A stretch of DNA of 64,000 nt from Guillardia theta CCMP2712 (taxonomy: Eukaryota > Cryptophyceae > Pyrenomonadales > Geminigeraceae). The translations under genes were made by a program, and so were the position numbers. The notes beneath the pieces were generated by a model. The model saw only the letters and a list, made by a program, of their open reading frames with translations. It had not been told where the DNA came from and did no database searches. Positions 21,181-33,416 of the stretch are shown here, one piece after another. The first letter of the stretch is position 1. The number at the start of each line of letters is the position of its first letter. The stretch is taken from positions 164,038-228,037 of the forward strand of contig NW_005434603.1 of the NCBI RefSeq assembly GCF_000315625.1. The letters run 5' to 3'.

Positions 21181-23992
21181 TCAGGTTCTTCTTCGAACTT
21201 TGCTGCTGCCAAATTTGATTGGAAGGCCCAAGAGTTGTTGCGTCGTCGCCTCCTCCTCGGACCTCTCTGACCGCTTCCCTAACAGTCTGTCGCGTTTTAC
21301 AAGTCGCTGATCTTGTCTGGAGAACATCCTCTTGCAGAGAGCATCAGCCAGCCTCGTTCTCCTCCTGTTGTACAAGCGATAATCTGCATCGGATCCGTCA
21401 GCGCTGGGATTATGTTGAGGACTGGAGGGCGACCTTTGAAGGCATCCAACCCGTAGCATCCTCCGCAGTCCCAGACCTTGACGTTGCTGCTGACCACAGC
21501 CATCTGAAGGGCCGAGAACATCTCAGAAGCTCGGTAGACCTGGGAGGAGATGGTCAGAGCCGGAGCCATCTGGGCGATTCGACCACATCTTCCATCCACT
21601 CGGCGGGGAAGCAGGAAGGAGGCAGTAGGAGCTTGTCCGGTGGGAAGGGAGAGGGACAGACGCCTTCCATGAGCTCCTGCAGCTGATCTTCGTCTTCCTC
21701 CTGCCCCTGCTGCAGGCCTCTGAACCCCCTGCACACGGCATAGACCTCTGAGTTGCCCTGCTTGCTTGCCGGGGGCTTCACAAGTGAGACCTCGGCAAAG
21801 CATGAGCAGAGGAGGAGGAGGAGGCAGTGCGTCTCAGGCTTGTAGAAAGTGAAGAGCTTGATGACGAAGCCTCCTCCGCGAGCGAGGACCTGGAGGAGAG
21901 GGTGAGCGCTGCCAGCGGGAAGGAGAGCAAGGGAGGCGACCCCGAGGGCAAGGACGATCTCGGAGTAGATGAGGCCTAACACCTCCTGCTCCTGCTCCTG
22001 CAGATGAGGAGAGTCGGCAACTCACGGGAGCCGTCGCACCTGCGCCTCGGGCCTCGTGCTGCAGTCTATGCTACCGTCTGCTGTGACGAGGTTTACCCTC
22101 CCTGCTCGATCAGGTCAGAGACTGTAAGGGAGAAGAGGCCCGTAGAGGGGCTACCTAGAGTACTGAGAGTCCGCTCTCTTATCAACCTCACGTTGTCCTT
22201 GTTGAGCACATTCCCTGCCGTAACAGATGAGCATCACAGATGAGCGGCGTGAGGAAATGAGGGAACCATGGTACATACATAAGCAGGGAAGGAGGGAGGG
22301 AGGGAGGGAGGGAGGGAGGGAGGGAAGAAAAGATGGAATCTTAGATGTGGAGAAGGATCGCCCCGTACTCACGGAGAACACGCATATCAACCTGTTCCAT
22401 CCGCCCCGAAGTCCCAGTGCTCTTGGGTATGGTCGATAAGATCTGCATCCTGCCCTCCGTCTTACATTCCCTCCGGCACGTGAGGTATATCAAACCTCTC
22501 CTCGAGCCACCTTCTTCGCTATTGGGTCTTGCTCCTCCTCCTCGCTCCGCAGTGTGTTCGCCCGCCAGCTCCATGTCACGTCCTTGCAACAGCATTCTTC
22601 ATCAGCACGCTCTCGGGGAAGTCAGCCAGCCACTTTGTGCCGGGTCTTGAGGAGATGGTTGAGGGCTGCTATGAAGCCTCCTGAGACCCTCTCGTCAGCC
22701 TCCGTCACTTCCTCCTTCCTCCCCCACCCGGTGCCTCGCAGACATGCAAGGAGGAGAGCTGTCGGGAGTTGGAGGTGCCCTCAACTGCGATAGAGAGGGG
22801 AGGGGATGGCTTCAGTAAGAGAAAGAAGAGATGGAGCACAACAAAACGACAGAAAAGGAGAGAGGGAGGGAGAGGGAGAGTGAGAGAGGGAGGGACAGGG
22901 ACAGGGACAGGGAGAGAGGGAGGGTGGAACAGAAGGTGGAGGTATTGAGAACAAAGTTATATCAGCATGGCAATGACATCTCACCAGCCACGTTTGAAGG
23001 ACTGATCAACTCCGGGTATGCTGACGCCCATTGAAGTGAGAGAAAGATCCAATCCAATCCCATCCTATCCCACCACAACATATCTCGTCTCATTTCTTAT
23101 GTTCTGAACTCGTCCCATCCCATCCCATCCCATCGCAAATCACAAGGACCTGTGCTGATATGAAACATCTTCACCCATGCATGCGAGCACATCTCGGCAT
23201 CGTATTGATCTCTACAAGAGCGAGAGTAAGGTGTGACAAGTTCTCGAGCCTCAATCAATGAACCTGATCGTGTTCACTAGCAACCCGTAAGGGTCCATGC
23301 TAGTCGTGTGACGGTGCCATGCCTGCATGCTTCGTCAAGCTTGCTCCACCTGACTCGTCGGGCTAGCATGTTGAATGAAGCAGAGCTGAAGTCCACGAGA
23401 CTGCAGGGCGAAACTAGACCGCATGGGAGGAGAGGTGTGGGAGCGATTGTGGTGTGTCAAACTCACTGACTGAAAGTCTCCTTGCTGAGCCTGCGGCAGC
23501 TCCTCGTATCGCTTAAGAGCCTCTCGCCTTATTTTCCACTTGCACTCCACGAGCTCTGAAAGCTTCTCAGATGGAAATGACCTGCATGCTACAGAACCCT
23601 ACCTTCATTGAGCTTGTCGAATTTTGCCTGAGCCTTACCCTCACAAGTCCCCTTGCTCCTCCACTGCCATCTACCGTCCTCCCTTGGCACGTGCTTCATC
23701 CTCCATACCTTGGATATCCCCGAGACTCCAGTAGCTCCAAACTGAGCAAGGGAGTCAGCTCAGAAAGGGAGCTCTTCATGCGGAGGAGAATGACCTTGCT
23801 GAGGATCTTCTCCATGCTCTCTTGCTGCTCCTCGAACAGCCTGACCAGCGAATGCATCTGTTCTCCTCCTGCATCTCCTTCTCCCTCCCCTCTTCCTCCT
23901 CCTCCTCCTCCTCCTCCTCCTCCTCCTCCTCCTCCTCCTCCTCCTCCTCCTCCCTCCACCCACTGCGTCGTGCACTGATATCGTTCCACCAT
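21181..23992 (-). CDS. CMTR2-like cap 2'-O-ribose methyltransferase (FtsJ fold)
   Basis: At least twelve small exons join in phase, starting at ATG 23992 (23795-23992, 23603-23627, 23467-23555, 23285-23322, 23150-23211 and on to about 21.2 kb). The order matches CMTR2/FTSJD1: WHRHTTSMDPYG, SLHVCEAPGGFIAALNHLL (SAM-binding loop), HWDFGADGTGNV, RVNLVTADGSID (catalytic Asp), GGFVIKLFTFYKPET (catalytic Lys), and KQGNSEVYAVCRGF (catalytic Glu), i.e. the K-D-K-E type site. The family methylates the 2'-O ribose of the second transcribed nucleotide (cap 2). Near the N-terminus a poly-Gly run from a GGA microsatellite follows MVERYQCTTQWVE. The 3' end near 21181 (basic tail) is less sure. Confidence 0.88.
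22861..22925. repeat. GAGGGA/GGGACA repeat
   Basis: Purine-rich GAGGGA and GGGACA units within an intron of the cap methyltransferase gene. Confidence 0.85.
23899..23953. repeat. (CTC)n microsatellite inside coding sequence
   Basis: CTC triplets that encode poly-Gly in the first exon of the cap methyltransferase gene on the minus strand. Confidence 0.9.
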
Positions 23993-23999
23993 CCTGAGC

Positions 24000-25032
24000 A
24001 GTCGCTTTGCCTCTCAAGTCGCCGGGCCCGGAGACCCGGGGCCGTCAGTCACTCAGTCACTCAGTCGATTGACTTCTTTCTTTGCCACACCGAGTCACAT
24101 CAATTATAACGGCTGTTGAAAGTGAGGGGGTACCTCAGGTAGAGGGGGTCCAGCAAGGGGCCAAGGAGGGGTTATCATGACGGACGTCACCATCAGGACC
24201 GGTGACCGACGGGAGTCAGTCTCCGTAGTACTCTAAGAGACAGAGAAAGGAGGAGAGCCGGCCTGAGAGGCGAAGAGAGGAGCGGAGGAGAGGAGGAGAG
24301 GAGGAGAGGAGGAGAGCAGGAGAGCAGGAGAGGAGGAGAGCAGGAGAGTAGGAGAGCAGGAGAGGAGGAGAGGAGGAGAGCAGGAGAGCAGGAGAGCAGG
24401 AGAGCAGGAGAGCAGGAGAGGAGGAGAGGAGGGGAGTCAGTCGCGGCCGAGACTGAAAGGAGAAACGTAGAGAGTTATGATCAATCGGAAACCATCAACC
24501 ACATAGCTGCAAGCCTTTGTGTGGAGGAGAGGATCGGACAGGGCAGGGGGCAGGGCACGGCAGTGAGGGGCAGGGGCATGGCATGGCATGGCATGGCATG
24601 GCATGGAATGGCGGAGCAGGAGAAGACTGAGGGGAGCGGAGATGGGGCGAACTTATCGGAAGGGTTTCAGTAAATGGGATATTGTCTGGCCCGTGTGTAG
24701 CACGAGAAAGAGAGCAGAAGGCAAGAACAATTGAGAGTATAGTTAGGCCGGCCCGGGACTGAGATGATACTCAATCTAAGACCGGAAGCAAGCCCTCATT
24801 TTCTTTTGTTGCATCCAGTCCTATTGATTCTTGTTGCAGTCGCTAAAACGCAGTCTTGTCAGAGTGGCACGTCTGCATACCGTCCCAAGGCGAAGCTCGT
24901 ACATTAGAGAATCTTCAGGACTGGTTGACTTGATTCCCATCCGTGACCTCTAGACCACCGAATTGAGGTGCACCAGTCCCACAGGAGCTGATCTTGGAAG
25001 TTTGAACTCGGAGGCACCTCGCAAGCTCGAGT
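24000..25032. other. intergenic with minisatellites
   Basis: No gene found. It holds a GC/CAGTCACT-rich patch (24020-24070), a GGAGAGCA(G) minisatellite (24270-24437) and (GGCAT)n pentamers (24576-24606). Confidence 0.6.
24270..24437. repeat. GAGGAGAGCAGGAGAG minisatellite
   Basis: Tandem 8-10 base units (GGAGAGGA, GGAGAGCA) with G/C variation for about 165 bases. Confidence 0.93.
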
Positions 25033-25868
25033 ATGGATTTCTTTCTCCTGGCCTGCACCGGAGAGAAAAACGTGTTCACGGTGCAGGAGTGTTGCACCCC
25101 CTCGTGGACCAGACCCTCCTGGAGCAGAAGCAAATCAAACAGCACGACCCCTCGCTCAGCTGGGAGGCTGCTGAGCGCTGAGGTTCACGGTCCTCCATCC
25201 CGCATCGAGCTCTTCTGCGAGGACCACGAGGAGGAAGAGGGGGAGCTGCTTCCCTCCTCTCGCCGATTGGCCCCGGTCGCTCTTAAACCTGCCACTCACG
25301 GAAATCACCAGCAGGCTTTCCACCAGAACCTCTGGAGCTCCAAGGCGGCAGCAGAGCAACCGGATCATAATGGGCCTGCTCTCGATCGCATCGAATCTGA
25401 GTCCATGCTCCTGCACCAGCTCCAGCCCAGCAACCCAACCACAGCTGAACCGACTCCGCGATCTGTCAACTTCTCGAGGAACCACACGCCGAGGCAGACG
25501 CGTGAGGCGGCGGCCCAGCCCAGCAGGTCGGAGGCTTCGAGGGTGTCAAAGGCGCAGGACGTGATCCTGATCGAGTGAGTGGAGGAGTGACGGCAGGAGC
25601 ATCTCTAACGATCTCTGGCCCCGCAGGTGCGACATCGTGTCCCCTGCTTCAGCTCCCCCGACGCACAGGGGTCATGAGGTAGCTGGAGCCTGGTTCGAGG
25701 GTGATCCTTACTGGTTCCGCAGGAGAGCCAGGGAGAGGAGAGCAACGAGAGGCAAGAGCAGGTTCCTTCGCAGGTGGGGATCAAGTTGACTTCCTGGTTG
25801 AACTGTGTGACGCGTCCGTGCAGAGCCCGATGAAGCAGGAGGATAGGGAGACGTTCCTGTGGGCTTGA
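25033..25868 (+). CDS. hypothetical low-complexity protein
   Basis: Open frame from ATG 25033 to a donor after 25574, then exons 25627-25678, 25723-25773 and 25824-25868 joined in phase to TGA. The product is about 230 aa, rich in Ser, Pro, Gln and Glu (LFCEDHEEEEGELL; GHEESQGEESNERQEQ), probably disordered. The three short 3' exons have clean borders and make the gene credible, but the start is unsure: earlier exons near 24.85 kb are possible. No family recognised. Confidence 0.5.
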
Positions 25869-26159
25869 GGGAGTGCCGGTATCGTGTTGGGATGAGATGA
25901 AGAAGTTTGAACACAGAACCTCTCCCTGCCTGCTCGCTTGTCTCATCAGCATCCTGAAGTTGTCAGCACACGAAAAACAGCAGCGAATGTGTGTGCGTGC
26001 GAGCGCGTGCGTGCGTGTATTGGTGGTGGTGAAGGTGGTGCAGGGAGGTGGGAGAGGGGGAGGGGGGCGGAGAAGGGATAGAGGGATTTGAGTCAGAGTC
26101 ACTGGCCAAGAGAGCAACTTGGCCTCATGCTATGGATGAATCAACCTTAGAGGCCGCTT

Positions 26160-26270
26160 GCAAGACACTGGAAGCAGGCAGTTGCCAGTCACCGTACTAT
26201 AGTAGGTGACCGGCCCGGCGGCGGGCGGGCCGGGCCACCGGCCGCGGGCGGCCGACCCCCTTATCACTGT
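26160..26270. other. GC island 2
   Basis: GGCCCGGCGGCGGGCGGGCC-type sequence with inverted-repeat character, directly before the 2-kb C-rich tract. Confidence 0.65.
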
Positions 26271-26439
26271 GATGAATGATGCCTGCCGCCAAAGCTCTTC
26301 GCTTCTCCTCAGCTCGCATGATTCGTGACCGCCTCAATCATCGGTGCGGGCTCAGCGTTGCCGAGCGTCGCCACCGTTGCCACGCGGCTGAGCATAAGAG
26401 AGTCTAGAGGGTGAGTCGACTCAACTGCGACTCAACGGC

Positions 26440-28600
26440 TGAGACGGGTAGGAGGGGGGATGAGGGCTCCTTTTACAAGATTCACCCCCCACCCCAATGG
26501 TTATTCTACCCCACCAACTCGAAAGAACCCTACCTACTAAATGGTGGAACCTACCCGACAAAAAATTTTACCACCCCATTGAAATCGTCTATACCACCCC
26601 CTCAAATAACCACCCACCGGATGAATTACAGCCCTGGGTCCTGCAATAACCCTACCTACCTTTCACAGATCAGATGGCTACACCCATCTTTGTGGATACA
26701 TTTCGTGCTACCCCTTCGTTGTGGATTGTACCGGTGTATTTGATATCGAAAAAGTCAATAATGAAGGGGTCAAATTCACAAAGTACTGGTAGGGTGGATT
26801 TGGAAATGTCATTCTGGGAGAGTCATGGGGGGTGGGGGTGGAGAGCGTTGTTGCACCTCATGTTGTGCCTGCTGACGTGCAGTGGAACCACTACCCCCAT
26901 GGAGATCTACCCTGTATTTACAGTACCCACCCCCTATATCACTTCTGAAATAAGCATACAAGGGGTACTAATTACCAAGATCCTTCCCACTACAGTACCC
27001 GGTAGTAATTCAAAAATACCCCACCCCTTGAACCCCCCTTGTTTTTTAGATGGCCTCCAGATTCCAGGGTGGCCTCAATTTAGAACGGAAAGGGGCTAGA
27101 TCTTGGGTAGGGGTAGTCAAACAAGAGACTGCTATCCCTCAAGCGGTACGGGTCCTATGGTAAACCTATATTGTGCAGGAAAACCAGGGGTAGAATTTTC
27201 ATTTTTATGGGGTGATACCACAATGGCGACGGGGTAGGGGGTAGGTGTGATATCAAAGCGAAGGAACATGACTCGAGCAAAGGGAATTGACCGTACGAAT
27301 GAAAGGGGGTGGGATGAAGAGATGGCTGAAATCAAGAAGGTACACACTATAGTAATTTTTATTAGAGACTCATTTGGATTTTCTCATATCTTTTGAGAAT
27401 AAATTTCCCCTCTGGGTCGATATCTTGTGTGTTTTGAATTACGTGTGGTAGCAAACTGTCACAGGGTAGTTGCGGATCATGAGGGGTAGGTTGAAATGTT
27501 TTCTGTCCAGATGCAGACTAAGGTGGGGGTGATTTTATGGTAAAATAGAGGGTACATCGTTTCTGAGGTGGGTGAGCTGCCATCGTACCAGGTGGGGTGG
27601 ATTGTCGAGGATACGCCTCCTAAATACTGTAGAACGGCAAGCCAACAGTTTTTCATCTTCTCCAAAAACACCCATGTACCCCCATCAAATCCATCTATTT
27701 GATATCCGATAGATAGGTAGGGTGAGTCCTCCTGGACCCCTCCAACGACCGTTTCAGAATGCGGCCCCGATCTGGGATGAGGATTCACCCCCTTATTCCC
27801 CCTCAACCACCCACCCCTCGGAAGGCAAGGCCTCGGGGCCCTGGAAGTCTATTTCGTATCATTTGGTGCCCCGGGCACACCACCCACCCCTTGGTCTCTT
27901 GCCGGTCACTGCGCGCATTTCCTCATTTGAGTAGTCCCGAGATGGCTGTAAATGCACAGGGGTCCTACCTTGAAGTTGGAAGCAAGATAGTATCATATAA
28001 TATACTATGAAGAGAATCAAGAAAAGTTGTATGATAGTGGTATATGAAACAGGGTCGCCTCAAGAGCATGCTGTGGTACCGGGTACGGATGCGTCCCGAT
28101 ACTTGGGGTGGATTCGAGCGTAGCGCAGTTCTCGATGACTCAATAAGGGGGTGGAATCCCTTCCAACAAACTCTACTACCCCTACCCCCTATTTTCGACC
28201 CGGATCTATCACCCCACCCCTCAAAGGTGTGGGTAAGACGCGGTCCTTCTACCACTGTGTTTTCCTCAATGGGCCTCTACCCCTACCCCCATGTACTAAC
28301 TTCACAAGCGTTACAGAATTTTCAGTAGAACTTTAGAACTACCCCACCCCACCCCCTGAGACACAGGATGACCTGCCTTCAACACGCAACACGCTATACA
28401 CCCCACCTACCACAACCAATCACTTCGTCACCCCACCCTACCTACTTGGTTCAATAATCTCACTCTAATACCACCCGACCATATTTTCAAATGCACCTGC
28501 AATCACCCCGACCTTCTCCATTACCACCTCCAACCCCACCCCTCGTCATTCCCCCACCCAGCCTTCTCCATGTACACCCCTTCAGACCTGGACCCCACCT
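26440..28600. other. 2-kb CCCCACCC/CTACCCC-rich tract
   Basis: Words such as CCACCCC, CTACCTAC, TACCCC and their complements recur throughout. Strand bias flips: C-rich at 26480-26720 and 28170-28600, G-rich near 27100-27340 and 27510-27600. No gene, splice chain or known repeat seen. It ends at the histone H1-like gene. Confidence 0.6.
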
Positions 28601-28845
28601 ATCTCCAAAATCACCCCCTACCCCACCGTGACCGTAACTGTCCCACAAACGGTTTTTTTTCCTTTTTTTTTCGGTCTCCTTCCCGCTACCCCCACATCCT
28701 TCTCCCTCACCCCCTCGACTTCACTCCCGACCCGACTCCTCCTCCTCTCCCACGCGTTGCTACTCCTCCTCCACTTCACCCCAAGAACAACCAAACACCT
28801 CTACGAACCCGACAGACACAGTTTCCTCCTCCAGAAACCCTCAAC

Positions 28846-29193
28846 ATGCCCCGTGCAGCCGCCGCAAAAGTCCCTAAGTCCCCAAGCGCCAAGGCTACGA
28901 AGCGAGCCACCGCGCCCAAGAAGACCATCTCCAAGGATGCTCCCAAGAAGAAGAGAACGGCAGTGTCCAAGAAGAAAGTTTCCACTGCTGCCTCCCCCAA
29001 GCCTGCCAAGAAGTCTGTGAAGAAGACGGCAACCAAGTCCCCCAAGGCAAAGTCCCCCAAGACGACCGCCGCGAGCCCCAAGGCCGCGAGCCCCAAGAAG
29101 GCCCCGCTCGTTCGCAACACCACGTTGGCAGAGAAGGTGAAGGGAGAGACCGGAAAGCTCCGTGCTGTCTCTCGTCTCAAGGCCAAGAAGTAA
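28846..29193 (+). CDS. histone H1-like, lysine-rich protein
   Basis: Intron-free, 115 aa from ATG 28846 to TAA 29191. The composition is Lys, Ala, Ser, Thr and Pro, with repeated SPK motifs (KSPKAKSPK, ASPKAASPKK), typical of linker-histone tails and phosphorylatable by cyclin-dependent kinases. No winged-helix globular domain is present, as in short protist and kinetoplastid H1 proteins. Expected role: nuclear DNA compaction. A C-rich, T-tract leader (28640-28800) precedes the ATG, and AATAAA at 29358 could serve polyadenylation. Confidence 0.85.
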   Translation: MPRAAAAKVPKSPSAKATKRATAPKKTISKDAPKKKRTAVSKKKVSTAASPKPAKKSVKKTATKSPKAKSPKTTAASPKAASPKKAPLVRNTTLAEKVKGETGKLRAVSRLKAKK

Positions 29194-29664
29194 ACTTAAA
29201 CCAGCTGATGGTGGTGTGATTGAACACTCCTTCTGAGCCAGCACCTCTCTTGCCCAACATGATCGTCAGCGATCTGACCGGGGGATGATGTTTGTGTGGA
29301 GCTTGAGAATGAGAGTTTGTGCCTGCGGAAGTAGTGTAGCTATAATGCGTGAATTTCTAATAAACCTATCAAACACTGCAACTGTTTTCGCTCGAAAGCG
29401 CACCACTGCTACCATGGCCGTTTAATCTGTTTGTGTGTTTGAAACGATCCCCTGAGTGCATAGATGTTGAGCAGTATAATGGTAGGATGATTCAACTTGT
29501 ACAGCATAAAGAGCAAGAGTAGGAGGAACAGCAAAGGAAAAGAATAATTTTACCCCACGAGGACAAATACTCTCATTCTCTGACCGCTAACATACCAGTA
29601 TGTAGTGCCTGTGCACCAGGACAAGATAGCCCGAGCATGTCAACTCATCTCCTCCTCCCTCCCC
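29194..29664. other. intergenic between convergent genes
   Basis: 3' ends of the H1-like gene (+) and the CLC gene (-) face each other. No further gene seen. Confidence 0.6.
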
Positions 29665-32600
29665 TCAGCTCCTCTTCACGTTGACGCTGGCGAACTTGTG
29701 GGTCCCCCTGAAAGTATGAATCCTGCGCAGGATGTCTCGCTGCAACCAGGAGGGATCAGTCGAGTCAGAGGGCTCCGGGGCCTCCTCCTCACCTTTGTGG
29801 TGATGCCGACCAGCGCGCCGTTGCGAACGACGAGGACGTAGCGGAGGCGCAGAGCTCGGAAGGCGTCGATGACGCGGTTGAGAGGAGTGGTCTCTACGAT
29901 CTGTGAGAAGGAAAGTTGGGAAAGTCAGTTGGACAGGATGGGATGGGAACATCAGCAGATGAGGCAAGGAACTTCTGTCCCTGACATCTCAGATTCCAAT
30001 GGTAACCCTCGATCCTCCCCGCTCCTCTTCCTTCTCCGCTCCTCTGCTCCCCCCGCTCCTCCCACTCCATACACCTCCTTCCCCTCCTCTTTCTTTCTGC
30101 TCTCCGCAACATCTTCATCCTCCCTCCGCTCTCTTCTCCTTACCTGGATCGGGCTTTGGTCGAGCCAGGGGTTGAAGTCGAGGTAGGGGGCGTTGCGGGG
30201 GAAGGGCCTATCGTTGGTGAAGAAGCACTGGGTAGCGTCTGTCATGTCCGGGGTCTTAGCGTTGAGCACGGTCTCCAGGTTGGCACGTGAGATGTAGCCG
30301 ATCAGTTGCATGCTGTCCATGGACTTCACGATGGGATACCCGCTGAACTCTGGTGAAGAGAGCGAGTGAGGAGGAGCGCAGAAAGAGAATGGGAGGGAGA
30401 GGGGAGAGTGGAGAGAGGGAGAGGGAAGAGAGGGAGAAGACGAGAGAGAGGAGACACTGACCTGTTGTGTTAAGGAGGTTGGCGATGCTGCCGTAAGTGT
30501 TTCCTGTCGCATTTATGACGCACAGATCCCTTGACTTCATGACGTCTGCTGCCGTCTCGTTGAAGACAAACTCCATCTTGTTGTTGAGGTAGGGATAGTC
30601 GTGAAGAATGATGAGCTCGTCATAGATTCCTGTCAGACTGGTGAGATGCAGGCGCAGGAGGAGATTTGCGGAGGAGAAGAATGGGCAACGTCATCCATGA
30701 AAGGAGAGTGTCGGAGCAAAAGAGAAGGAGAGAGGAAAGCAAAAGAGGACGAGGAGGTAGAGGAGAAGCGATAAGGTCTAAGTAAAGAACGAAGTGTTGA
30801 AGGAGGAGGAGGGGGAGGAGGAGCAAAAGAACGAGGAGGAGGAGTTCGGTTCCAACCATCGCGGCCGAAGGCATCGGAGACCCACTTGGCGACGAGGATG
30901 CAGATGGTGGTGGGCATGATGTAGTCGATGCCGTCAGTGAGCTCGAAGATGATGACAACGAGCGAGACTGTCATCCTTGAAACAGCCGACAGCATGGCAG
31001 CTGACCCGATGATCGCGTACACCCCCGGGGTGATACAAGGGTCGTGCCCTGCGCACTCTGCGAAGAAACCGACGTCTCCTACTCGCTCCTTCGATGACAT
31101 CGCGTCAGAGAAGGAGGATGGAGTCACAAGCGACAAGACAAGAGGAGGACAGGAGATCAGCTGAAAGGGCACACTGACGAAACTTCCTCGACCCTATCGA
31201 TCCCTCCCCAACTCCTCCTTGCTCCTCGCCTCCACTCCTCTCCTCATCTCCCTCCGCATTCCTCCTTCCCCTCCCCGCTCATGTCCCCTCTGCCTCACCT
31301 GCACTAGACTCAAGCAGAAGCCGAAGACTCGTCCCAGACAAGCCCCGACGGCCATGGAGGGGACCATGTGCCCTCCCGGCACGATGGTGTTGGGACCGAA
31401 GATGGTCAGGATGAACTTGATGAGCGCACAGGCGAGGAGGAAGATGATGATGTTTGATGCGTCGCTTTCCACGCAGAGCTGAAGAATGCAGAGTGAGGGA
31501 GGATGGTAGAAGACGAGGAAGAGGGAAAGGAGTTAGTAACAGAGAGGGGGGGAGGAAGGGGGGGGGGGGGGGGAAAGAGAGAGGGGGAAGCGATAAAAAA
31601 AGAGATGGAGAGAGACAAGGGGGGAAGAGGGGTAAAGGAAGAGGTGTGAGGGAAGGGGGGGGGGTGAGAGAGAGAGGGAAGAGAGTGGGAAAGGACATAA
31701 AGATGAGAATACATGGAAAGAGCAGCCAACATAAATCGTAGAGTGAGGAGAAATGTGTGAAGCAAAGGGCAAAGGCTACAAGTCAAACCTGGTCAACCGT
31801 TGCGTTCGTCTCATACTTGCAATCCGAGTACAGAGCGGCAAGAAGATCCTGCAAGAAATATGAGCAGCCCGTTGCCGTATCGGGTTGCCCACACCACCTC
31901 CCATCCCTCCACCTTCACTGTTCTCCACTACTCTTTCGTTTCCTCTCCTCTCCTCTCCTCTCCTCTCCTCTCCTCTCCTCTCCTCTCCTCACCGTTGTAT
32001 CCATCCTCAGAAAAGTTGAAAGATAGGTCGCCGATGCCGAGAGAAAGGAGACAACTGCAGCCTGCAGAGACCCTCAGGACTGTCCTCTCTCCACTCCTCC
32101 CCCCTCCTCTCCTCTCCACTCCACTCCTCTCCTCTTGCCTGCCCTCTCCAACCCTACCTCATAGAGAGGATGGCGGGCTATGCGGGTAGTCTGGCGGAGG
32201 TAGGCGTATCGCACCATGAGCTTGAGGAGGAGAGTGCCGAGGAGCCCGCCGATGGCCCCGAGCATGACGAAGATGGGCAGCTCGAACCAACCGAACGCGT
32301 AGTGGTAGGTGATCTCGAAGGCCACCAGCTTGCCGCTATGCAGGGGGTCGATTCCTCTCAGCGTGATGGCGGCGACGATGGCGCAGTAAAAGGAACGCCA
32401 GATTGTCTGAAGAGAGAGGCGTGAGAAGAAGGAGGAGGAGGAGGAGACTTCAAGGAAAGGAGGAGGGGGGGGCGGAGAAAACAAGGCAAGGGAGGAGGAT
32501 GGGGTGGAGGGACGTCACTGACCTTGGGGGGGAAGTAGGAGCTCAGCATCTCCAAGCTGAAGAGAACTCCTCCTACAGGGGCTCCGAAGGCAACGGAGAT

Positions 32601-33416
32601 GCCGGCAGCGGCAGCACCGGACAGCAGTTCGCGCTTCTTGACCTCTGACGTGGCGTACTTGGAGAAGTAGCGGGAGCTCACGTTGGCGACGCAGCATGCG
32701 ATGTGCACGTAAGCCGCTTCTAGCCCAACGCTGAGCCCCGAGGCCACGGACAGGACGAGGGCGACGCTCTTGATCAACAGCACGCGTCCTCCTAGGTAGC
32801 CCTTCATCACAAACCCTCCCAGGATGGTCTTGATCTCAGGGATGCCGGACCCCGACGCGAAGGGAGCGAACGTCTTCACCAGCCAGGCCGACCAGGTTCC
32901 CAGCACAGTACACCAGAGCATGTAGAGGAGGTAGTCGAGGCCGTACCCCCGGTCCCTCTTGCCGCTCCCGGGCAGGCCCATGAGGAACTCCGACCATGTC
33001 CTCCACTGCCAGCACGAGTCCTCGTCCTTGGATATCCTGCAGCACTCCTTCCTCGAGTTCCAGAACCCTCCCTCGCTGCAGTAGCCGAACTTGAGGTCAA
33101 ACGCCCACTCCCTCGACACCTGAATCATCCCAGCAAGCAGGCCTGTGAAGAACCCCACGATGAGGAACACAAACCAGCCCTCCCCTGCTGTCAGGCTGTC
33201 CGACAGGATCCTCCTCCACTTGCTCCGTGACCGGTGCCGCATCTGCCTGCTCTTCTGCAGCGCCTCTCGCAGCAGCCTGTCCCTCTCCGCCCCGAACTCC
33301 CAGTCCACCGTCTCGAAGGTGCTGGCGGTAGCCGACACCAGCTTCGATGCCGAAGTGCCATACGCAATGTCCCCGGAGCTCTTCTTGAGCAAGCTGGCGC
33401 TCTCTGACTCTGCCAT
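29665..33416 (-). CDS. CLC family chloride channel/transporter with CBS domains
   Basis: Ten exons: 32523-33416, 32158-32406, 31993-32061, 31789-31848, 31299-31478, 30857-31160, 30462-30629, 30144-30349, 29793-29900, 29665-29739; all phases agree, giving 770 aa. After a cytosolic N-terminus come the CLC helices: [13 protein letters not shown] (Cl-binding loop), [16 protein letters not shown] (the GKEGPxVH position), [32 protein letters not shown], and [15 protein letters not shown]. Two C-terminal CBS parts occupy about residues 590-770. The layout resembles eukaryotic CLC-3/4/5/7 proteins of internal membranes. Both glutamate-bearing motifs deviate: GKEGP reads GLEAA (gating Glu kept), and the proton-glutamate position reads Met (LEM). 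Confidence 0.95.
31544..31660. repeat. poly-purine tract with G13-type runs
   Basis: Long runs of G and GAGAGG units in the CLC intron 31479-31788. Confidence 0.85.
31937..31990. repeat. (CTCTC)n pentamer repeat
   Basis: About ten CTCTC/TCCTC pentamers in a CLC intron. Confidence 0.9.

Noticed and set aside
26440-28600. Telomeric repeat in the C-rich tract
   Set aside because: The words vary and are not in tandem; no CCCTAA-type array is present.
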